DNA of 15,527 nt from an uncultured Ignavibacteriota bacterium (lineage in GTDB: Bacteria; Bacteroidota; Ignavibacteria; UBA10030; UBA8401). Location of the stretch: NCBI GenBank assembly GCA_903907305.1, contig CAIVNT010000642.1:1-15527 (forward strand), read 5' to 3'. The notes under the pieces were generated by a model. That model was not told the DNA's origin. It saw only the letters and a list, made by a program, of their open reading frames with translations, and ran no database searches. Shown here piece by piece: positions 1 to 8,190 of the stretch (position 1 is its first letter; each line of letters opens with the position of its first letter). A program made the translations under genes and the position numbers.

Positions 1-1841
1 CTCGGTGTTCCATTCTGCTCGATCGGTGCATACAGCGAAAATGCGGCGAATGTTGAATCGAACGCCCTCACCTGATCGTTTTGCGATGCGCCGTTCTCAC
101 TGGACCAGTAGCCGTATTCCGTATCCATCACCGGTTTGCTGGGATTGGCTGTCACCGCATCGGCGATGAACTTCTTTGTGCCCGCAAACAGTGTGCTGCC
201 GTGAAAAATTCCGAAATACATTGTCCACCCGCGCACATCTACTTCATTCTGCGAAGCATCGGCCGGCCCGGGACGGTCCGCTGCCGCAGATTGCGTGATG
301 AGTCTTCCGTCGGCATACAGTGCATTCAATTCCGAACGGACAGCTTTGTTGAAGACCGCTCTTCCGTTCACTTCTTTGCATTCGTTCGAAGTGCTCCACA
401 TAGCGATCGAGGGCCGGTTGTAATCGCGGAACACCATCTCGCGGAACATCTGATGATGGATATGGCGCGTATTATTCTGGATATCCCACGACGCGGCATC
501 ATCGAACCACCATACGGGGATTTCCTCCATAATAATAAGACCAAGCCGGTCCGCCACCAGATAAGTGTATGGATGATTCGGATAATGTCCTGTCCGAATA
601 TAGTTTGCGTTCATGGATTTGATCGTGCTCAGATCCGAAAAGATGATATTCTTTGGAAGACTGCGTCCGTAATTAGGATGATCTTCGTGTCGCGCAACGC
701 CGAGAAGGAACGCCTGCTTCCCGTTCAGCATGAATTTTACTCCGTCCGTCGCAACGGTGCGGATACCAAACTGCGTTGCAAACTCATCCAATACCGTTCC
801 ATTCTTCGTCACGGTCACTTTCATAATGTACAAATTCGGATTTTTCGGGGACCAGAGGTGAGGATTCGTTACGGTAAAATTTGTTGAATACTCCGCGGCG
901 GAATCTTTCAGTATCGAGATCGGCGATGTCGTTACACCGGTGATCGGAACCTCTATATCGATTAGTTCGGATGTGATCTCTTTCGTCAGTGAGACGGAAT
1001 CCGTTTTTGCTTTATAGACACGGATCGTAACAACGGCATCAACGGGAACATCATTCCGGTTTGCGATAAGAATGTTTGTATGGACGAGCCCGCCGGTATT
1101 TTTCGGCACAACATCGGCACGGACAACAGAGACAGGATCAGCAAAGTCGATATACACATCGTGAATGATTCCCGTATAATTGAACCAATCGCAGGTGTAG
1201 AACGGGACGATATCGTTCCGTTTTCCCCAGGGCAAATTGTCCACACGAACAGCAAGAACGTTCACGGTGTCCGTCCGCAGTATGGATGTCACATCGAACG
1301 CGAACGGTGTGTATCCACCTTCATGATATCCCAGATAGATCCCGTTCAGCCACACGTCGCAGATATAATTCACCGAGAGAAAATTGAGAGTGGCATTTTT
1401 TCCTTTGAGCGAATCCGCCGCAGTGAAGGAACGTCGGTACCAAACGCCATCCTGATAATACTCCGGTGTTTTCTCATTCGCATTCAGCACGTTCTCAACG
1501 CCCGGAAGAACTTTATACGGCCACGCAGAATCATCATAGTTGACAGCAAAACGGTTCCCCGCTTCGTTTGTGACGAGTGCCAGTCCACTGTTAGCGCGGT
1601 TATACATAGTAATGGTATGGTTGGCCGCAAAACGGTATTTTTTCCACAATCCTGCAAGTTGAACAACGGGGCGGGTCTGCTTTTCAAACGAAGGGATGGG
1701 GATTCCGTTTTGGTACGGGACAGCAACGCCCGAGATCTGCACAATACTGAGCGTTGAATCCAGTGTAGGATACTGCGAATATGCCGCCATGCATACCGCA
1801 AACATTAGAACAAATATTCGCATCGATCGGTGGAGATTCAT
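1..1841 (-). CDS. GH2 family glycoside hydrolase (beta-galactosidase/beta-glucuronidase-like), 3' end cut by window edge
   Basis: An open frame of 613 codons runs without a stop from ATG at 1841 to base 1, so the C-terminus lies outside the window. Residues 1-23 form a signal peptide (MNLHRSMRIFVLMF...AYSQ), so the enzyme is exported. A GH2 sugar-binding sandwich follows (about 60-230, including WLNGIYLGYHEGGYTPFAFD near 165), then an Ig-like domain (about 235-365) and a TIM barrel from about 365. Barrel motifs are GVARHEDHPNYGR (H385, E386), RTGHYPNHP near 417, the acid/base Glu487 in MWSTSNE, and the nucleophile Glu575 in DTEYGYW. The spacing of the two Glu fits the retaining GH2 mechanism (established for the family). 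Family members remove terminal beta-galactose, glucuronic acid or mannose, and the sequence does not decide which. The start lies 21 bp after the GH9 stop with no clear Shine-Dalgarno, so the two are probably co-transcribed. A second ATG at 1823 is possible. Whether a T9SS sorting domain ends the protein cannot be seen. Confidence 0.93.
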   Translation of the reverse strand, partial: MNLHRSMRIFVLMFAVCMAAYSQYPTLDSTLSIVQISGVAVPYQNGIPIPSFEKQTRPVVQLAGLWKKYRFAANHTITMYNRANSGLALVTNEAGNRFAVNYDDSAWPYKVLPGVENVLNANEKTPEYYQDGVWYRRSFTAADSLKGKNATLNFLSVNYICDVWLNGIYLGYHEGGYTPFAFDVTSILRTDTVNVLAVRVDNLPWGKRNDIVPFYTCDWFNYTGIIHDVYIDFADPVSVVRADVVPKNTGGLVHTNILIANRNDVPVDAVVTIRVYKAKTDSVSLTKEITSELIDIEVPITGVTTSPISILKDSAAEYSTNFTVTNPHLWSPKNPNLYIMKVTVTKNGTVLDEFATQFGIRTVATDGVKFMLNGKQAFLLGVARHEDHPNYGRSLPKNIIFSDLSTIKSMNANYIRTGHYPNHPYTYLVADRLGLIIMEEIPVWWFDDAASWDIQNNTRHIHHQMFREMVFRDYNRPSIAMWSTSNECKEVNGRAVFNKAVRSELNALYADGRLITQSAAADRPGPADASQNEVDVRGWTMYFGIFHGSTLFAGTKKFIADAVTANPSKPVMDTEYGYWSSENGASQNDQVRAFDSTFAAFSLYAPIEQNGTP

Positions 1842-1862
1842 GTTCAATGAGTGTCCGTTGAT

Positions 1863-3857
1863 TTATTTGATGAGTACCATTTTTTGAGCATCATGGAATT
1901 TTCCGGCTTGAAGACTATAGATGTAGAGACCGCTTGAAAGATGTTGTGCAGTAAATTCGATAGAATGCAATCCTGATACTTGCCGCTCATTCACCAGTGT
2001 TGAGATCCTTGTTCCGTGAATTGAATAGACATCCAGCGAGACATGACTGTCGGACGGGATCCTGTAGCTGATGGTTGTGCTCGGATTGAATGGATTCGGA
2101 AAATTCTGCATCAATTGAAATTCGCCGGGCTGTTCTACGGAACGTGTTCCCATTCCGGTGCTCGAGCCTTCAGCCGCAAAGAATCCCGCTACAAATACCA
2201 GCGGTGCATTCCAGTTGATCGCGATCTCGTTGGATGCGTAACTTCCTTCCTCGTCCGTATAGATCAGCGCCGGCGGCGTTGATGCCGAGAATTTTGCCTG
2301 AAGCACTGCGTCGCTTCTCCCCTGTTCCGGTCCCCCCGCAAGTAATCCTGGAATAGGTTCGGTGATGCCGTCCGACGATGACGGACGATGATGAGGATGC
2401 AGCACATGATGCTGGCCGATGCCGGTAACGAACGAAATTGAGTGTGCATTCATACCGAGGATATAATTGAGCTGCTGCAGTGCGGCGGTCTTTGCTGCGG
2501 CATTACCGCTTTCGCGCGATGCCAATATCAGCAGGATCGCTTTATTCAGCACTCCGGAATTACTTCCCCAATAATATTCAGATGTTGTCAAAGACGAAGA
2601 GAATCCGTCGGTATTGACGGTGTTGATGACGGATGCTGCGTAATCCAACAGGGACTGCCGAAGGGCGATCTTGTTTAGATTACTGGCAGATGCCTGCTGA
2701 GTATAGAGATACGCAAGGTGTGCCATCGTCCGGACATTGGGCCAACTCATCGGCTGATTGATCAGTCCGCCCGAAACATAGTTCGCTGTATAATAAGAAT
2801 TGAATTGCGCCTCACCGGTAGCCGAGAAGAGTTCCGCCGCTGCCCATAATCGTTCGTCAGAATCATTTCCATCACCATACTCGCCGGTCGCCGTGCCGGA
2901 TGGATTCTTAAATCCTCCCGCAGGAACGATCGTCGGATGGGACTGGAGATATCCCCACGCTCTGCGCGCAACGGAGAGACAGGAATCAGAAAATTTTTGA
3001 TCATACGCTTTATACACGCGTGCAGCGCGTGCAAAGACAGCGGCAAAATCAGCGGTGGAAGTTGTCGAGATCTGATAGATATATCGTTTTCCGTTATCGG
3101 TTGAAGGCATTGAGAATCCTTCAAACTGCTCGCGCGTCACCTTAAAATATACTCCGCCGCTCCAGTGCTGCATCTTCAGCATCCAGTTCAGTTCGTAACG
3201 GACCTCATCAAGAATATCGGGAACGGAATTACCGCTCTCGAGTAATCCAAGATTATCTGTAGAGAAGCGCGACGGATATAATTCATACGCCATCAGCAAC
3301 GTCCCGACCGTTACTCCCGCATTGACCACATATTTGCCGTAATCACCGGCATCGTGCCAACCGCCGGAAACATAACCATATCCCATGGAATCCGAAGTGG
3401 AATGGAATGTCCCGTCATTTCCATGACAGCCTGCACGGGAATAGATGCCTGCAAATAACGGTATCAGCGACTGACCGCAGCGCTGAAAATAGAATCCTTT
3501 GAGTGAAGCAAGATATACGGGACGAAAAACGGTGTCCGCAATAGTGAAATCGTAGGAAAATTCGGATGGAGAAATTGAAACGAAGTATGTACCGCTCTTC
3601 TGAAAGGAGGAAAAATCCCCGGAATAGACGGTGAGCCCCGTCGCAGGATCGTTCGTTTTGGAAAGGATGATCTTTCCGGAGAAGACGATCTCAAGGTTGG
3701 TCCTATCGACAATCCGGAAACTGTCCGCAACTGCCGTTGTAATGAATCGCTTTTGTGCGTTTGGAAGATACCCCGCTTGATTCACCATGACGGACGAATA
3801 GACGGAAGTTCGGATTATGATACAGAGAGAAAAAATGAACAGCCATCGTCGCAACAT
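1863..3857 (-). CDS. Secreted GH9 endoglucanase (cellulase) with CelD_N Ig-like domain and T9SS type A sorting domain
   Basis: This 664-residue protein should hydrolyse internal beta-1,4-glucosidic bonds of cellulose or related beta-glucans by inversion, as GH9 enzymes do. Residues 1-21 are a signal peptide. Residues 22-107 match the N-terminal cellulase Ig-like domain (VMVNQAGYLPNAQKRF). The (alpha/alpha)6 catalytic domain spans about 112-562. Visible active-site motifs are GGWHDAGDYGKY with Asp169 and Asp172 (nucleophilic water and base), the HPHHR block at 487-491, and NEIAINWNAPLVF with Glu544 as the general acid. All expected catalytic residues are present. After a short linker, residues about 583-664 form the T9SS type A sorting domain (QNFPNPFNPSTTISY ... 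SSGLYIYSL ... QKMVLIK), so the enzyme is predicted to be secreted by T9SS and attached to the surface or released. No cellulose-binding module is fused. A 159-bp gap with a REP-like element separates it from the PorV gene, so it may have its own promoter. No Shine-Dalgarno is visible before the ATG. Confidence 0.96.
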   Translation of the reverse strand: MLRRWLFIFSLCIIIRTSVYSSVMVNQAGYLPNAQKRFITTAVADSFRIVDRTNLEIVFSGKIILSKTNDPATGLTVYSGDFSSFQKSGTYFVSISPSEFSYDFTIADTVFRPVYLASLKGFYFQRCGQSLIPLFAGIYSRAGCHGNDGTFHSTSDSMGYGYVSGGWHDAGDYGKYVVNAGVTVGTLLMAYELYPSRFSTDNLGLLESGNSVPDILDEVRYELNWMLKMQHWSGGVYFKVTREQFEGFSMPSTDNGKRYIYQISTTSTADFAAVFARAARVYKAYDQKFSDSCLSVARRAWGYLQSHPTIVPAGGFKNPSGTATGEYGDGNDSDERLWAAAELFSATGEAQFNSYYTANYVSGGLINQPMSWPNVRTMAHLAYLYTQQASASNLNKIALRQSLLDYAASVINTVNTDGFSSSLTTSEYYWGSNSGVLNKAILLILASRESGNAAAKTAALQQLNYILGMNAHSISFVTGIGQHHVLHPHHRPSSSDGITEPIPGLLAGGPEQGRSDAVLQAKFSASTPPALIYTDEEGSYASNEIAINWNAPLVFVAGFFAAEGSSTGMGTRSVEQPGEFQLMQNFPNPFNPSTTISYRIPSDSHVSLDVYSIHGTRISTLVNERQVSGLHSIEFTAQHLSSGLYIYSLQAGKFHDAQKMVLIK

Positions 3858-3897
3858 ACGTTTAGAATTAGAAAGGGCCTCAGCAACACCGTTGGAA

Positions 3898-3987
3898 TGT
3901 CATGCCGAGCGGTGACGAGGCATGATTCTCTGAAATTGTCACACTTCCCTACGGGATCGTAGATCGACTCCGCTCAGTGTGACAATT
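3898..3987. repeat. REP-like intergenic element with two inverted ~28-bp units
   Basis: A plus-strand unit at 3898-3925 (TGTCATGCCGAGCGGTGACG...) and a minus-strand unit at 3984-3957 (TGTCACACTGAGCGGAGTCG...) agree at 19 of 28 positions and face each other. Each can fold by itself: TCATGCC/GGCATGA (3900-3906/3919-3925) and CTACG-GGAT-CGTAG (3949-3962). A perfect 12-bp inverted repeat, AATTGTCACACT (3934-3945) and AGTGTGACAATT (3976-3987), encloses the second. The element fills most of the gap between the PorV-like and GH9 genes. On the minus strand the 12-bp stem is followed by TTTC and could act as a terminator or mRNA-stabilising structure. From memory, similar TGTCATGC(C/T)GAGC sequences are common dispersed repeats in Bacteroidota/Chlorobi-group genomes. 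Copy number cannot be tested here. Confidence 0.7.
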
Positions 3988-4002
3988 ATTAATAATAACC
4001 AT

Positions 4003-4016
4003 TAGTGAGACCACTA
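4003..4016 (-). terminator. Weak hairpin just after the PorV-family gene
   Basis: TAGTG-AGAC-CACTA gives a 5-bp stem immediately after the stop codon of the PorV-like gene, followed on the minus strand by AT-rich sequence (AATGGTTATTATTAATAATT). The stem is short and AT-containing and there is no uninterrupted T run, so it is at best a weak terminator, possibly acting together with the REP-like stem downstream. Confidence 0.25.
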
Positions 4017-5048
4017 TTAGAATATGATCCCTACTGAAAATTTTTGAGCGTTCTTCAATCGTTGATAATCCTGATACGCATAATCAATGGTGATCTGGGT
4101 GCTGCCGATCAGGTTTTGCTGTATACCGAATCCCATCGTGAAACGTTCTTCCGCGCTGCTGAGGAAGAGCGAGTTGTAACCGCCGCGCAGCGCAATGAAA
4201 TCATCGAACACATACTCCGCTCCGATGTCGACACTTTCGTAGTCGTCACTCGGATGGGAAGCATCCACGGCAAGGATCAACCGGTTCGCTTCAGTGGAGA
4301 GCGCAGTGTATGCAATACCGACCTTGAAGTTGAGCGGAAGTGTCCATGAATCCGTCCGAGCATCTCCGGGAATATGTGCGTTGTTTCCAGTGGTGAACGG
4401 ATCCGGATCGTAGAGCACCAGTGTGTTATTGCCGGATAACCGCATCTTTGAACCAAAGTTCGAGATGGACATACCGAGCGTGATACCGTCGAACGGCGTC
4501 ACATATTTCACACCCATATCGATCGCGATGGCTGTAGCACTCATCTTCCAAATCTTTTGATAGATGAATTTGGGATTGAATCCGATCGAAAATTTATCGG
4601 TCAGTTTCAGCGCATACGTCACCCCCACTGCTGCATCGGAAACGCCGAACATCTCACCCGTTCCTTCGGGAAGGTCCACGGTCGTCACACGCATCTCCGG
4701 GATACTGGAAGAAGTGAGATTCAATCCGACTGTACCCATAGACCCGAGATTGACCGTGGCTCCGACGTAATTATATTTAATATCTGCTATCCATTGCGTA
4801 TAGTCGAATACGATCCTGTTTCCGCTCAGGTCCGCGATACCGGCAGGATTCCAATACATCGCCGTCTGATCGTCCGCAACGGCGACAAAGGCTGTTCCCA
4901 TCGCCAACGCCCGTGCTCCCTGCGCAATGGAGAGGAACGGTGCCGCTGTCGTTCCGCGTTTTGAAACGTTCGAGACGAATTGCTGCGCGGTTGCAGTGAC
5001 GGTGAATAAGAACAAGATGCTGATGATGAGTGTGTTCTTCGATTTCAT
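4017..5048 (-). CDS. PorV/PorQ-family outer membrane beta-barrel protein
   Basis: This is a 343-residue protein counted from ATG at 5048. An in-frame ATG at 5057 would add MVI, but MKSKNTLIISILFLFTVTATAQ is the better signal peptide, and neither start has a Shine-Dalgarno. The mature N-terminal region shows the family signature: AAPFLSIAQGARALAMGTAF, then VADDQTAMYWNPAGIA. The rest is alternating amphipathic beta strands and the protein ends in Phe, as outer membrane barrels do. The fold family is FadL-like. PorV itself is an established T9SS component that passes sorting-domain cargo from the translocon to the surface attachment machinery, while PorQ-like paralogues are less defined. This copy follows the 1033-residue protein by 18 bp (9 bp for the upstream ATG), so it is surely in the same transcript. 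It is probably a dedicated paralogue serving cargo of this locus rather than the housekeeping PorV (inference from context). Confidence 0.85.
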   Translation of the reverse strand: MKSKNTLIISILFLFTVTATAQQFVSNVSKRGTTAAPFLSIAQGARALAMGTAFVAVADDQTAMYWNPAGIADLSGNRIVFDYTQWIADIKYNYVGATVNLGSMGTVGLNLTSSSIPEMRVTTVDLPEGTGEMFGVSDAAVGVTYALKLTDKFSIGFNPKFIYQKIWKMSATAIAIDMGVKYVTPFDGITLGMSISNFGSKMRLSGNNTLVLYDPDPFTTGNNAHIPGDARTDSWTLPLNFKVGIAYTALSTEANRLILAVDASHPSDDYESVDIGAEYVFDDFIALRGGYNSLFLSSAEERFTMGFGIQQNLIGSTQITIDYAYQDYQRLKNAQKFSVGIIF

Positions 5049-5066
5049 AATGACCATCGTTTAAAG

Positions 5067-8000
5067 TTATTTGATAAGGGCAAATTTTCCGATGTGTGAT
5101 CCCACACCCGGTGCATCAACATGATAGATATAAAGACCGTAGGCAACGTCCGTTCCGTCTTCCGATACAAGATTCCACGACGTAGCCCCGTTCATCGAAC
5201 CGGAATTTTTTTCCAGCGTCTTCACCAGCGCACCGGCAATCGTATAGATCCTGATCGTGCATTTCTGCGGCAGATTCACAAAGTCGATCTTCCGGTCGCC
5301 TCGTCCTGTTGCATAGATCGTCTTCGGTTCCCATGATGCATATCCGACATAAGGATTCGGTACGACATCGATCTTATCCATTTGATTTTTTGCCAGACCA
5401 ATATCCGTGCGGGATGACCGCGTATTGATCTTGAAATAGTCGCCGGTAAAGAATGGTTTCTTGGTCTTGAAGATATATTTATCCCCGGCCAGCGGCAGCA
5501 CCGGTGTACCGATGTAGAAATACGAGATCTTCCATGGCAGCCAAAGGCTCGCGTTATTATTGGTGAATTCGAGGATCTTGATCACATCACCCGAACTGAA
5601 TTTTCCGTCGGCATCATTATCCTGAATAATGAATTTATTCCGGTATCCGAATGTCGTATTCGTAATGGTAAAGTTCACCGGGATCGGCGGATAGACAACA
5701 GGGTCAAGATCCCCGTTCGATGTATCAGCATTACCGGCAAAGTATTTTATCTCATAATCGCTCGGCCATAATTTATTCAACGAAGGAGCCGAACTGTCCG
5801 GCGAAACGAACATGAACACGCTCGGTTTTCCGATGACCCATCCCATGGTGTCGAGGGAGATCTTTGAATTATTCGTTACTGTTATCGTCATTCCGTCGAA
5901 CGGCGTGCTCGATTTATCTCCGCTGACATCCGCCAGTTTTATCGACCGCAGAAGCGTGTCGAACGAAGCGCCGTTCTTCTTATAGACATTCACCGATTTT
6001 GTGCCGTATTCCGGGAATTTTCCGCTGGAGTCGAATTGGATCCTGTACTCAGCCCCGGTCGTGATCGAGTTCGGATTGACGATCTGAATAGCGATCGATC
6101 CTGTTCCAATTCCCTGGGTCAATCGGGTCAATGAACCTTCGATCTGCGGCGGAACATATCCGGCCGCTGCTGCATTCGGTATCACAACTGCACAGTTGAT
6201 GTCTGTGAACTTGAGTGTACCGTTGACATCTTCTGTGATGATCTTCGGCGTCTCCGTCGGCTGTAATCCTGTCTTGCCGTATGTGGGATCTCCCTGATCG
6301 TATGCAACGATCGCATAATAATATTTTACGCCGTTCTTTACATTCTTATCGATGTAGGAGTGTTGCAGACCGGAGTTGTCACCGCGCCAGAAATGCGCGC
6401 CGTTGATACCCACAGGATCCGGTCCCTGGATCGTATCGATCACATCAAATTGAGCAATCGGCTTCCAGTATTTGAATGCTCCTTTTGAGTCCGTGATTGT
6501 TTTCACATCGTTGAACTCCGCTTCCTGACTTCTCAATACCATATATCCTTCAAAATCTTTTCTCCGCAGGAAACGGTCAAACGAATTCTCCGACAGGTTG
6601 TCCCAATAGAGGAATACCTGTCTGTCACCGGGAACCGCAGTAAGATGCGGTGTGAGCGGTGGTGCGGAGAAGTTATAATACGCATTATAGATCGCCTGCA
6701 CTGTTGTCTTATTAAAGATCACCTGATCAAGATCCGCTCCGAGGATCAACGCCATGGAGAATCGTTCGCGCGCTGCTTTGTTCAACGGGAATGGTCCAGA
6801 TGAGAAAACGATACTGATGTTGGAGTTCGTGATACCGGTATCCACAAATCCGCCGGTCATCTTTCTCCAGACCGGTTCGTTGTTCTTCGGCCAGATGCCG
6901 TTCGGTCCTTTGTCGGACAACGGCGTTAAAGAAACGGCAGAGAGACCGATCTGATCGGATTCATCTTTGTCGGTTTCCTCGTAGTTCGGTTCACCATGCG
7001 TCGGTAATCCGTCCCCTTCACCAAGGTCGCGTCCCGTAACCGAATACTGAGGATCAAATGGTCCCACACCGTCGGCCCCAAGATCGTCATTCAATGGTTC
7101 GCCGAGATCCCACACACCATTTTTATTGGTGTCTTCGAATTTTACCCAGTTATGATTGTTGTCGATATTGTCATCACGTTTTTCGTCGACCATACCATCT
7201 TCGTCATCATCGATACCGTTCTCGGAATTTCCCGGACTTTCCAAATACGCATATGCATAATACCCCGTCTTCCAGACACCAAACTGGGGTTCACCGACTC
7301 CTCGATGGTCCCACGCATAGCACAGATCGAGCACCGAACTATAGCTTGCATCGTCGGCACCGCTTGAAGGACCGCCGACGCCGGGATCAGAGAAGAAACC
7401 AAAACATGTTTTTTTATACTTATAATCGGACAGGTTCACAATATCATAATGCCAAAAGATCACATCCTCAGCGAGTACGTGCGACCATTGGAATCCGCGC
7501 ACTTCAACGCGCAGTCCAAGTCCGCCCCGGTCCGAATCTGCTGCGATCGGATAGAATTTGTAGGGAGGCCGTTTGTACTTTCCGTCCTTCGAATCGTCCA
7601 TCACAAAGAATGTTTCAAAATCCGCATTGTTCACACCACGACCGAAATATCCGTACCAGTAACCGTTCCATTCGGGACCTTTTCCCAATGCTAATGGCCA
7701 TACCGCAGGAAATGACATAGAGTCACGGTTGATCGCTGGAGACTTCAATGGATTCTTATCGTTCATGTAACCCGGCAACGGTTCAAATCCCCAGATCATC
7801 CCTGTCACCGGATCTTTTGCCATTTCTTCGCGATACGATGTTTCCAGCGGATGAATGGCTTGATTATAATGCGTCACAGATGTATCAATTTCAGCAGCAA
7901 CTAGTACCGATACACCGTCGAGATATTGATGTCCGGATCCTTTCGGCCATTCCAGAGAGGGTGAATACGGCCATTGTCCCACTTCACCATTGGTGAAATA

Positions 8001-8168
8001 CAGGGTGCGGATGAGGTTTCCATCCATCGTCCCCTGACGCCGGTATTGATACTCACCTTTGGCATCGTTCCTGTACGCCTGGATCTTTGGATCGATCTGT
8101 GCGTGCAGCGAAACGACCGGAATGCTTACCAAAAATATGAATGCTGCAATTGTATGTTTGAACTTCAT
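5067..8168 (-). CDS. Large secreted protein (1033 aa) with Fn3-like region, Ca-binding-like acidic loops and FlgD/T9SS-like C-terminus
   Basis: I do not recognise the main body of this protein. Residues 1-23 are a signal peptide (MKFKHTIAAFIFLVSIPVVS, cut near LHA|Q). Residues 24-310 are rich in Trp, Tyr and Gly (GKGPEWNGYWYGYFGRG). Residues 316-360 are very acidic (NGIDDDEDGMVDEKRDDNID, then DTNKNGVWDLGEP at 346-358), resembling dockerin, EF-hand or thrombospondin-3 calcium loops. A similar loop, DNDADGKFSSGD, lies at 850-861. Residues about 503-625 look like an Fn3 module ending in YYYAIVAYDQGD. The last ~95 residues (VPNPYVGY ... IRIYTIAGALVKTL ... YGLYIYHV ... GKFALIK) resemble a FlgD-type Ig domain or divergent T9SS sorting domain, predicting secretion to the surface. 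No catalytic motif was found. It sits between the TonB receptor (22-bp gap) and the PorV-like barrel, where SusD would be in a classical PUL. A role as surface substrate-capture partner of the receptor is an inference. It shows no SusD-like lipobox or helical TPR sequence. Confidence 0.85.
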   Translation of the reverse strand: MKFKHTIAAFIFLVSIPVVSLHAQIDPKIQAYRNDAKGEYQYRRQGTMDGNLIRTLYFTNGEVGQWPYSPSLEWPKGSGHQYLDGVSVLVAAEIDTSVTHYNQAIHPLETSYREEMAKDPVTGMIWGFEPLPGYMNDKNPLKSPAINRDSMSFPAVWPLALGKGPEWNGYWYGYFGRGVNNADFETFFVMDDSKDGKYKRPPYKFYPIAADSDRGGLGLRVEVRGFQWSHVLAEDVIFWHYDIVNLSDYKYKKTCFGFFSDPGVGGPSSGADDASYSSVLDLCYAWDHRGVGEPQFGVWKTGYYAYAYLESPGNSENGIDDDEDGMVDEKRDDNIDNNHNWVKFEDTNKNGVWDLGEPLNDDLGADGVGPFDPQYSVTGRDLGEGDGLPTHGEPNYEETDKDESDQIGLSAVSLTPLSDKGPNGIWPKNNEPVWRKMTGGFVDTGITNSNISIVFSSGPFPLNKAARERFSMALILGADLDQVIFNKTTVQAIYNAYYNFSAPPLTPHLTAVPGDRQVFLYWDNLSENSFDRFLRRKDFEGYMVLRSQEAEFNDVKTITDSKGAFKYWKPIAQFDVIDTIQGPDPVGINGAHFWRGDNSGLQHSYIDKNVKNGVKYYYAIVAYDQGDPTYGKTGLQPTETPKIITEDVNGTLKFTDINCAVVIPNAAAAGYVPPQIEGSLTRLTQGIGTGSIAIQIVNPNSITTGAEYRIQFDSSGKFPEYGTKSVNVYKKNGASFDTLLRSIKLADVSGDKSSTPFDGMTITVTNNSKISLDTMGWVIGKPSVFMFVSPDSSAPSLNKLWPSDYEIKYFAGNADTSNGDLDPVVYPPIPVNFTITNTTFGYRNKFIIQDNDADGKFSSGDVIKILEFTNNNASLWLPWKISYFYIGTPVLPLAGDKYIFKTKKPFFTGDYFKINTRSSRTDIGLAKNQMDKIDVVPNPYVGYASWEPKTIYATGRGDRKIDFVNLPQKCTIRIYTIAGALVKTLEKNSGSMNGATSWNLVSEDGTDVAYGLYIYHVDAPGVGSHIGKFALIK

Positions 8169-8174
8169 TGTACG

Positions 8175-8179
8175 CTCCT
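8175..8179 (-). promoter_or_regulatory. Shine-Dalgarno AGGAG before the 1033-aa gene
   Basis: The minus strand reads AGGAG-CGTACA-ATG, with a 6-nt spacer, fixing the start at 8168. Most other genes in the window lack such a site, so this gene may be translated unusually well. Confidence 0.75.
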
Positions 8180-8190
8180 GAACGTATTTT

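Noticed and set aside
81..887. 268-codon plus-strand ORF
   Set aside because: It lies antisense to the GH2 gene, whose catalytic motifs are clear. Its translation is Arg/His/Ile-rich with no family resemblance.
1791..1841. Lipoprotein signal for the GH2 enzyme (FAVC at residues 14-17)
   Set aside because: Val at position -1 before Cys does not fit a lipobox, and cleavage after AYS is more typical of signal peptidase I.
7058..7720. 220-codon plus-strand ORF
   Set aside because: It is antisense to the 1033-residue secreted protein, and its His/Arg-rich composition is typical of a shadow frame of Asp-rich coding sequence.
5067..8168. SusD-like protein next to the TonB receptor
   Set aside because: The protein is about twice SusD length, has an ordinary signal peptide without a lipobox, and carries Fn3-like and FlgD-like beta domains rather than helical TPR sequence.
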